From the NCBI GenBank assembly GCA_002682825.1, contig NOKP01000027.1, positions 620,001-684,000 of the forward strand: a stretch of 64,000 nt of DNA, given 5' to 3'. Shown one piece after another: positions 55,860 through 64,000 of this stretch (position 1 is its first letter; the number at the start of each line of letters is the position of its first letter). The position numbers were made by a program, and so were the translations under genes. A model generated the notes under the pieces. The model saw nothing but the letters and a program-made list of their open reading frames with translations. It was not told the DNA's origin and did not search any database. The DNA comes from Neonectria sp. B-13. Its lineage: Eukaryota > Ascomycota > Sordariomycetes > Hypocreales > Nectriaceae.

Positions 55860-58399
55860 ATGCGCAACGCATTCAAGTGGTTCCAGAACGATTCCGCCAG
55901 AGCACAGCAGCCGCCGTCGTCTGTTTCGGCCTCCACTTGCACACCCACACCCGCCCTCGCCTCCGCCGCCGCCGTCTCCGCCGCCACCGCCAGCGCCTGT
56001 GCCTGTGACTCGACTGCCCACTTCGCCGCCGCTGCTGGCCCTGACTCTCCTGGGTCCCTCAACTCGGCTTCGCTGACGCAGTCGCCGTCGCCCCAGCCGG
56101 AGACCCCTACCACCGGCCACTTTCCCACCGGCGCTGACGCTACTGAGACCGCAGCCTCTCAGGCTACCATTGCCGCTACGGGTTTTACTACTACTACTAC
56201 TTGTCCCGCTGCTCCTGGCACCACTCCATCCAAGACCGTACCCATCGCCGCCTTCTCCCCGCGCGCTGCCCAAATACCCTCGCCGTCGCCCGCCAGCCGC
56301 TTCAACTCCTGCAACTACAACCTCTTCGCCTCCTCCGACCCCGATCCCGTCAGCCGCGACATCGATTTCGACGACGACTTCAAAATGACTACCGGTCCCA
56401 CGCTGGACCCTTCCATGGGCCGTCCCCGCGGCGACTCGTTTGTCAGCGCCGGCCCAAAGCCCATCTCCGTCAACAACCCCAACCGAAACGATGTGAGCCG
56501 TAACCGAAGGGAATCTCTTGCCGGTAGCCTCATGGGCGGCATGAGCTGGGGTGGTATGTCCTTTGGTAGCTTTGTTCGCGACGAGTAAGTCATTCTTAAG
56601 CATATTCTTCTTCCATCTACCCGTACTCGGGCTGTGCCCTCATTTTTGGGTTCCTCGTCACCAGCCGCTGTTGGTTTTCAACGTCCCATTTCTTTCGTCT
56701 CTTCTCCCTAGGCGTTTCCCTTCCTTGTTTTCCTTCTCCGCGCCGGTTGTGCCTGCCCAGTTCATTGTATCTTCATCCCCGCGTTCCTCCACCCCGGGAT
56801 CTCCTCCGGGCTCCGTCCGGAGTGGCGAGACATTTTGGGGACCGGGACTCGGTGACTGCCCGGCGCAACCAGCCTAAATACTGGTCGGCCACGCGACACC
56901 ATGCGCTCTCCCGTCAAACGTTCTCATGCAATCGACTGACAATATGGACTCGCAGTATCATGATGCAGGGCACTTCACCGTTCGGCACCCACCAGTCTCC
57001 TTCCTTCCACTCCTCGTCGTATCTCCCCAAGCTCGAAGCCAATTTCATGCGAGATTTCACATGTTGCGGCAAGATCCTGCCTAACTTGCACGATCTGCTC
57101 CAGCACTACGAGGAGGCCCATACGCAGCCGAGCCCCAATACTGCCCGGAACAATGCCTTCTCTCAGTTCTCCCAAATGGGCATGCAGGGTGCTCCCAAGA
57201 TGCCCAACTCCCGGGTCAATTCGGTAACTCAGGGCCATGGGAACATACAGTCACCTAGCCAGCTCGGACAACAGGTCCGGACCACTGGGTCGACGATGCA
57301 GATGATGGGCGGGCAGCAGAACGCAAGTGTGAATGATGCGCATATCAACACGTCGAATCTGAATGATGATATGGATGCGGTGGCGGACATGGAAATGGAC
57401 GACGCTGTCGGTACTATGGAGATGGATGACAGCCAACGGATGCACCAGACGAGGCAACTCTTTGGACAGCAACAGAGGCCCCAGCTGAACATGAATACAT
57501 CCGGTCTCACCCAGGGCCTACGTACTTCTCAACCCCCGACGCCCGCTGCCGCAAGTTTCGGCCTCCAAAACAACCCTACCGTTTCATCCGTCAATACACC
57601 CACCCTCACCACGCACCAGGGTCAACTGCCCCGGAGGGGTCAACAGGTGGATTTGGACGAGGATCTGCCCGGCATGCCCATGGGCGGCAACACGAACGAC
57701 ATTGGTGACATGAACTTTGGTGGTAACCAGAACACCAACAACAACGACTCGAATTTCTGTATCAATGATCCCGGAAAGCATCTCTTCAGTCCCAACGGCG
57801 CATTTCCGGCCGCCAACCGCTCGATCCAGGCCCAGTTGGCTCAGTTGGGCCTTAACCAGACCCAGTTTTCCGACCCAGCCGCCAACAAGGCCCTCATGCA
57901 GCGCCTGCAGAGCATGATGATGCCCGAGGAACATAAGCCTTTCAAGTGCCCCGTCATTGGCTGTGAAAAGGCCTACAAAAATCAAAACGGCCTCAAGTAG
58001 GACCCCCTAATCTCCAAGTCACCTCAACGCGTGCCAAGCCATATACTAATGACTCGATTCTAGATACCACAAGACACACGGCCATCAAACACAGCAGTTG
58101 CACGAGAACGGTGATGGCACATTCTCCATCGTCAACCCTGAGACTAGTGCACCCTACCCTGGCACCCTCGGCATGGAAAAGGAGAAGCCTTTCAGCTGCG
58201 AAACGTGTGGCAAGCGCTACAAGAACTTGAACGGTTTGAAATACGTGAGTTTAGCGTCTCTCAATGTGAAATAACCTCATGCTAACGTCCTGAACAGCAC
58301 AAGGCCCATTCGTTGCCATGCAATCCGGATTTCAAGCTTCAGGCGCTCGCCGCTGGGATGAACCTCCCCGGAATAGGCGAAGACCAGATGATGCAATAG
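55860..58399 (+). CDS. SFP1: Sfp1-type C2H2 zinc-finger transcription factor
   Basis: Four exons: 55860-56584, 56956-57996, 58064-58244 and 58298-58399, 682 aa. Intron 1 (371 bp) is unusually long for this window; the splice rebuilds a [12 protein letters not shown] junction. Sfp1 controls ribosomal-protein genes and cell size downstream of TOR and PKA. Visible: [17 protein letters not shown] at the end of exon 1; an N-terminal CC-HH-like unit ([20 protein letters not shown]) in exon 2; an acidic Met-rich stretch; and two C-terminal C2H2 fingers, [26 protein letters not shown] and [23 protein letters not shown]. Introns cut both fingers at equivalent LKY/H positions, suggesting they arose by duplication. 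The start is uncertain: 55860 gives an Ala/Thr/Pro-rich N-terminus of weak quality; 56385 ([19 protein letters not shown]) is a good alternative. Confidence 0.85.
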
Positions 58400-60536
58400 A
58401 AACGGAACGATTACTGTCCACCACAGCCACACGGTAGTCACTAGTGGAATCGCTTGCCGAAGACACAACCGGTCAGCGACGTCACCAACTGGATTAGCGA
58501 AAAGTCTGAGGTTGCAGGGGTGGAACCCAAACGTCACCTCCCCACCCACCGTCAACTCGATCAACATAGCGCCAGTCCCAGCCTCAACTCGTGCGGGATC
58601 GCGAGACCGATCCGATTGCACCGTGTCAGCTCCGTCCTTTCTTGTCAATACCCCCTTGGTCCTTTGGTTTCCTTATCAATTTACGGCATTCGCAACGGCG
58701 TTTATGCATCGGCTGGTTCTTGCCCGGATTTCCCTCCACTGGTTCTTCAGACGACAGATACGAGATTGTTCCCTTTTGCGATTGCGACACCCGAAAAGTT
58801 TTGGTTTTTTACGCGTTCCGCTGTCGTCCTTTTTCGCGCCGGTTCTAACGGTACATTGTTCTTATCACCGCCAGCCTATGGTATCTCTCAGGACACCTTG
58901 CCGAGTTCGTCCTCGACTATTCTAATACACCGGGCCTTGTTGACTTTGTTTACACCACACTGTCGCTAGTCTGTGAATCCGACGTGGAATACAAACGTCG
59001 ACAAGACTAGGGACAGGTTTCCCAGTCGGCCCCGACTTTTTTTGTTCACCCTGTTTCTTGGACAGAGCCGAATATCTGGACACTTTTTCTCTGCCACTAC
59101 TTTTAGGTATGGTAGCTCACACAATCTCCATGATCCTACTAGGGTCTGGCAGGCTATCTAGCCGAGCTGGGTTGGGTAGAGAAGGAAGCTTGGGTTTTGG
59201 AATGAACTGGTTTCATTCGACGTGGATGAGAGAGAACGTTGAGACCACAAGTTTGGAGAAGAAAATTTGGCATTTACATGGAATGGAACCTTGGGAAAGC
59301 CTCTTGTTTGCCCCCGAAAAAGACTGCAGCGGTTTGTTTTTACTCTCTTGTTGCCTGGTTCGGTCCTTGTCTTTGTTTGCTCGCTACTGCTACTGCTCTC
59401 TTGTTGTTTTCACTGTCGAGTTTTTGGTTTGTTTTGTTGCTGTTATCGGCTGGTTGTGCTCTTGGCGCTCCCTTGCCGACGACTTCTCATCCGGGGCGTG
59501 GATTAAAAAAATTGGGGCGGTAAGGAGTCTGTCTAAAAAGAAGACGTAGCCATGATGATATAGACTAGGTAGCGTGGCTTCTATGCCGCGGGCTTTCTTT
59601 TGAGAGTTTTGATTTGATTCATAGACATAGGAGGGGCCAGCGCTTTACTCTCGCCCCCTTTCCTTTTCCATGTTTAATGCCTGACTAAGTTGTCCTGAGT
59701 GATTGTGATATATACCCTCGTGTTGGTGCCAAGGCATTGCTGTGGCCAAATACAAAGCGCCACTTGTGGTTCATGTGTACACACCTTTCGAACCAATTCG
59801 ACGGTGGGACTCAGGACTTGACACGTTGCCACGGCTAACGGAAGACGAAGGGTGTTGATCACATGGATCGCTCGATCCATCGATGCAATGTGCGATGTGA
59901 CGTATCGCGTGCTTGACATCACTTCGCTTCGACGATCGACAAGGCTTAAGGGAAGCTAAGAGTAAATGGGCTTATCGTGCAGCAAATAACGCATATGACG
60001 ACACAGTTGAGGATCTATAGCGGCCAGTAAGGGAAGATAGCAAACTTCATTTACCCAGTCGGATACGCTAAACATATCGCAGACAATGTGTATTTCATGG
60101 GCAGATAAGGATCTATCTAAGAGGACGAGGATTGTTGCAACAGCCAACGCCATGCAATGCGAGGACGGAATATAGCAAAGAAGACACAGACCGGGAAGCC
60201 AATGAACACCAAACAACAAACAAGACAAGCCGGCAAAACTCGTCAGAATCAAGGATTCACACCGCGTATGCTAAACAGGGTAGACTAGAGAAAAAAGGGA
60301 AAGAAGCAAAGACAGGGGAAAACAAAGAGGCCGAATGGGTGCTGGTGCAGTGCGTAACATCGTGTAGATCGAGATCTCATAAAGGTTTGGGATTGGGAGC
60401 GAACTCAGGTTGGGTTGGGATGGGCCTAAGGTTCCGGCCGGGGACCGATTCCGTTCCGTCCGTTTTGGTTTGGTTTGGTCTGGTTTGGTTGTTACGGGTA
60501 TCGTTTTCGTGCACATGTATGTCCAGAGGATTTATT
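58400..60536. other. Long convergent 3' region between SFP1 and the Kelch-BTB gene
   Basis: 2.1 kb without a supported gene. The part from ~58600 to 59650 is T-rich on the + strand (TTTTGGTTTG, CTTGTTG tracts), as in a long 3' UTR of SFP1. A hydrophobic 163-codon frame (59058-59549) falls in this T-rich DNA and is not believed. Confidence 0.4.
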
Positions 60537-62952
60537 TCAGTTGATTTCCATGCCGTCATCATCGTCAGCCTCAGACTCGAGCATCTGAGTATGGTTGCTG
60601 CTAACGCTCTCCTTGCGGGCGCCGTGGCCCATGCCTTGGCCGGCCATGTTGCCCCACTCGAGCTCTTCGCCGCCGACGACGCGACCCTCCATGTCGATTT
60701 CTTGCGAGAGCTCGACGAGAGCGGAGCGCGGCAGGCGGAGGAAGCCCTGTGTGCGGACGATGCGGCCCCAGTGCGTCATGCAAAAGCCAGCAGATCGCTT
60801 GCGAAGCCATTCCTCGTTGGCCAGGCCTGCGCAGTACCAGATGACGCAAGCGTGATCGACGTCGAGCTCCTTGGCCAGGCGGTTGACGCAGAGGAGCCGG
60901 AGGTGGGGGATGTTGTAGATATTGGACATGACCAGCAGGCCCGCTACCTCGGAGAGCCCAGTTGTTGCGTCGCTGTCCGCATCAGATGTGCCGTGGATGC
61001 TATCTGTGTATAGATAGTAGAGGAAGGCCTTGACCACAGTATATGGCTCCGGAATGTGCATCTTCTTGGTGTGGAATTCGGCCATCTGGGCGTTATAAAG
61101 GCGGGCAAAGTGCGGCCAGCGCGCTTGGAGAATCAGCTTGTGAACATGGATGGGCTGTGAAGTCGGTGTATCGGCCGAGAGCCAGTTCTGGTCTCGGGGC
61201 GTTTCGTCGGATCGAATCATCCCAGAGCTGAGCGCTTCGTCTGAATCGTAGTCCCCGACCAGAGCTGTGATGATGAAGTCGGTACCACTACCGCTCTCCG
61301 GGGGCTGGTTAAAAAGCTTCGCGAGGTCCGCCCCGAGTCCCTTGGAGGGCTGATCGATTATCCTGGTGGTTGCCGACGGTCTTGATTCGGCGCGAGGCTC
61401 TGACGTGAGGTTGTCGCCTAGGAAGCCATATCTTCGGAGATCAATTTCCATGATATCGCTGCGACAACAGAGTTAGCCATCATTCTCCGAAACATACATA
61501 CGACATCTGTCGCCTAATCTCACCTCAAATATTCTTCATATCCGTTAGGACCCAGGTCCGTCGCCGCGAGGTCAGTCGGACAACCCAGCAACCAAGCCTT
61601 TGTGCCATCCTCATTCATGGTGCAATAGTGCCATCTATATCCGGACCTGAAGATCTCACGGCCTTCTGCCAATTTCTGCCAGCGGAGAGTTCCCAGATCG
61701 AGAGCTGATAACGAGCATTCCCGGGGGGTGATCGTGCGCGCGGGTGTCACAAAGTCGAGCAGAGTCCCCGACGAATAGGCGTGATAGTGAATTCCAGACC
61801 CCTGTGCTGGAATGGCCGGTCCTGACATGAACTTCAGTGACGAAATGGATCCGGGCGCCAGAGGAGCGTAAGATTTGAGCTGGAAAGACGGCGGATTGAC
61901 TTGAGCCGTCCGAGAATTGGCCGCATATCCAGATGCCCCAACGACAGGTGTTTGCGCCATCGCGTAAGGTGCTCGAGGAGAGCCGCTTACCCTGCTACCG
62001 GCAGGTGTTCGATCGAAAACACCAATTTGCGGACGCGAGTCAAACTGCGGACTGCCTTTGAGGTCCAACCACCACAAATCACCAATCTTATCCATGTCCT
62101 CACTCAGACCTCCAAACACCCACACCCGGTCGCCCCAGATGGTTGCCGAGTGGTCGAACCGGCCGACGAAACGCCATGCTTTGGACCAGGTGAATGTTTT
62201 GAGATCTAAGTAGCAGATATCATCCAGGACATAGTTGTTCTGGCCCGTGATGCCACCTATCACGAAGAGCTTGTCCTCGTGCAAAACTGCAGCATGTCGG
62301 GCGCGGCCTTTGGGAATCGGTCCAGTCACCTGGGGCTGGGTCCAGTGCGCTGTCTTCAAGTCGAAGACGATGAGGTCGGATAGGTACGTTCGATGTTCGT
62401 TCTCGCCGCCAAAGACAAGAAGCTTGCTTCCCTGATAGAGCGTTGCGGTATGTCCTGTACTCACTCCGTCAGCTACTTCACTAACAACCACGGGATCAAA
62501 GATCAGCACTCACCCATTCTAACACCCGGGATATCTCCATAGTTGTCGACGAGACTCCATTGGTGACTCACAAGATCCAGCCTCAGCACATGGTTATAGA
62601 CTTCGTCCGTATACTGATCAAAACCACCAAATGCAAAGATCTGGTTGTTTCCACAGTACGTCACCGAGGCGTTGACTAGACAAGCGGGTCTTTGACCTAG
62701 CGTGCGGGTGACCTTGGGGCGGTATCCATCAGCAACTGCGCGGCCCTTCGCGGGGGAGTTAGGCATAATGTAGGTGTTGTTTGACGAGGACGAGGCCGAT
62801 TCGGCCGAGGGCGGCGTTGCTGCTGGCTGCAGTGTAGTCAGGCTGGACGAGGGCTGATTGACGACGCCGGGCATCTGAGTTGGTCCAGCGACAGGGGTCG
62901 GCCCGCCGAAGATGGATTGCGGCGCTTGGCCAGGGGTCGAAGGTTGAGCCAT
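60537..62952 (-). CDS. Kelch-BTB protein (Ral2 / LZTR1-like)
   Basis: Three exons: 62952-62514, 62454-61524 and 61458-60537 (introns 59 and 65 bp), 763 aa. Kelch units lie at ~100-290: IFAFGGFDQYTDEVYNHVLRL, LLVFGGENEHRTYLSDLIVFD, LFVIGGITGQNNYVLDDICY and VWVFGGLSEDMDKIGDLWWLD. A Ser/Pro linker follows, then a fifth, degenerate unit (LLDFVTPARTITPRECSLSALD, LRWQKLAEG). The C-terminal BTB/POZ domain (~560-650) has IHVHKLILQARWPHFARLYN and VVKAFLYYLYTDSI, and a following helical stretch (VAGLLVMSNIYNIPHLRLLC, a BACK-like region). Kelch-then-BTB order fits fission-yeast Ral2 and animal LZTR1, which act on Ras; that relation is inference. Start 62952 is the ATG before MAQPSTPGQAPQ. Divergent from the partial gene at 63746. 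Confidence 0.88.
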
Positions 62953-63745
62953 GGCGCTGATCCGGAGGCTTGTCGGCTGCTACCTGGTCATCTCAAGGTG
63001 TGAAGGCGCCGCGTCGAGCGGATGGCGAATATAGCCCAGCAAAGGGACGGTGGTGACAAGTTCGAGGCGTTGCGGAGGTGGTCGTGTGTCGTCGGTGAGG
63101 GATGTGGTGATGCATACAAAGGCCCTGCTCCATGCCCGAAACTGGAGAATTTAGAAGCCTTGTCTGTGGCGCTATGCAAGGCCCCTGAGGCAGGGTGTGG
63201 CGTGGTTCATGTGCGCCGATATGATTGGCTGAAATCAAGCCTGCCATGCCGGAGCGGATTTTTGTGACCCTCCGACGTCATCCTTGCGGTTGCCCGGACA
63301 GACGGTCGGCGGGGCGCAATGTAAATAAAAAGGAACCGTGAAGCTCACCTCTTCCTGAATGCTTCTCTCCTCTCAACACCTTCAACCCACTTCCTCATCT
63401 CATCCTCTGCTCTCCGCGCTCTCTCAGAGCCTTGTGCTTTGCTGCCGAACACTCTCAGTCTCTTTCCACAAGATATCTTGCCAGTCCGCTAGATCTTATC
63501 GCTCCCAGTAGCCATCTGATCGTCCCACCGACTTCGCCAGCTCTTCGTGAAAGCCTCTCGATTTTATCGAATATTGGACACGATCCAGCAATACTAACAC
63601 CCAGGAACCTTTAGCTAGAGTCTCTTGGAGCTCGTTCGATACCATCGAAATCGATTCTCCGTTGGCCACATTCGAGTACCACTCGTCTGCTGATCTCACT
63701 TACACGCCCACACCACACATTTGAATCATCCCACAGTCCTCCATA
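62953..63745. promoter_or_regulatory. Divergent intergenic region between the Kelch-BTB gene and the partial gene
   Basis: About 790 bp with both promoters. A TCTC/CTTC-rich leader at 63350-63740 belongs to the right-hand gene. No gene is seen. Confidence 0.4.
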
Positions 63746-64000
63746 ATGGCCACCGCTACTGTGTCGACTCCCATCAAGTCCCACAAGGGGCTTTTCAACT
63801 CCCGTACCGCCGGCGGACGGATGCCCCTGACCCCCTCTCCTCGTGGGCAGTCATCAAACAACGCCATTCCCATCAACCTCAACTCCTCCCCCTTCACCCC
63901 CGAGAGACAGTGTAATAGCAACGACTACCGGACATCCACCAAGTCTGCCTATGGCGGAAACCTCATGACACACCTTGCCCGATCGACTACCTCGCATCGG
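63746..64000 (+). CDS. N-terminal fragment of an unrecognised protein (cut by window end)
   Basis: An ATG at 63746 (MATATVSTPIKSHKGLF) opens a frame that runs 85 codons without a stop to the last base, so the gene continues past the window. Codon use is GC3-rich, like real genes here, and a pyrimidine-rich leader precedes it. The visible part is polar and probably disordered, with several Ser/Thr-Pro sites (STPIKS, LTPSPRG, SPFTPER) and a more ordered-looking YGGNLMTHLAR stretch, which suggests a CDK or MAP-kinase substrate tail. The family cannot be named from this much. Confidence 0.7.
   Translation, partial: MATATVSTPIKSHKGLFNSRTAGGRMPLTPSPRGQSSNNAIPINLNSSPFTPERQCNSNDYRTSTKSAYGGNLMTHLARSTTSHR

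Noticed and set aside
59058..59549. Hydrophobic 163-codon frame in the SFP1 3' region
   Set aside because: Hydrophobicity follows from T-rich DNA (Phe/Leu/Val/Cys codons); it looks like 3' UTR.
1..64000. tRNA, 5S rRNA, CRISPR array or telomere repeats
   Set aside because: Looked for T-loop-like GTTCRA-NYC patterns, regular spacer arrays and TTAGGG runs by eye; none convincing. A covariance-model scan would settle tRNAs.

Overview
This window is nuclear DNA from a filamentous ascomycete, most likely a Sordariomycete and plausibly Hypocreales. The introns are short (mostly 50-110 bp), with GTAAGT/GTGAGT-like donors, CTAAC-like branch points and CAG/TAG acceptors. Coding regions are GC-rich, and the proteins match filamentous-fungal forms of known families. 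I see no bacterial operons, CRISPR array, tRNA, rRNA or intact transposon. Two runs of exactly 100 N are scaffold gaps.

Layout. 0-7.3 kb: a large unrecognised low-complexity protein (5' end off the window), ATG14, and two small uncharacterised fungal genes. 8.6-15.4 kb: casein kinase 2 catalytic subunit, the CENP-A chaperone Scm3 (reverse strand), and ATG6/Vps30 (Beclin). 16.9-24.8 kb: an AAA+ ATPase converging on a full-length ABCC transporter. 24.8-32.8 kb: an 8-kb gene-poor stretch with small tandem repeats and gap 1. 32.8-37 kb: CAF-1 subunit Cac2 converging on a stand-alone LigD-type 3'-phosphoesterase-domain protein. 38.4-47.2 kb: PEX13, the tRNA dihydrouridine synthase Dus3, a six-repeat Kelch protein and the respiratory supercomplex factor Rcf2. 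47.2-55.9 kb: a second 8.6-kb gene-poor stretch with gap 2. 55.9-64 kb: the Sfp1-type zinc-finger regulator, a Kelch-BTB (Ral2-like) protein, and the 5' end of an unrecognised gene cut by the window edge.

How the genes relate. Most are core housekeeping genes and do not form a metabolic cluster. Two functional pairings stand out. ATG14 and ATG6, two subunits of the autophagy PI3-kinase complex I, lie about 8.6 kb apart. Scm3 (CENP-A chaperone) and Cac2 (H3-H4 chaperone) lie about 19 kb apart. I found no convincing new multi-gene system. The best leads are the stand-alone LigD-type nuclease protein, the Cys-rich C-terminal tip of Scm3, the uncharacterised small proteins next to ATG14, and the two gene deserts whose gaps end in G or C homopolymers. 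Exon boundaries were derived by reading splice sites and checking that the phases add up; they are predictions without transcript evidence.
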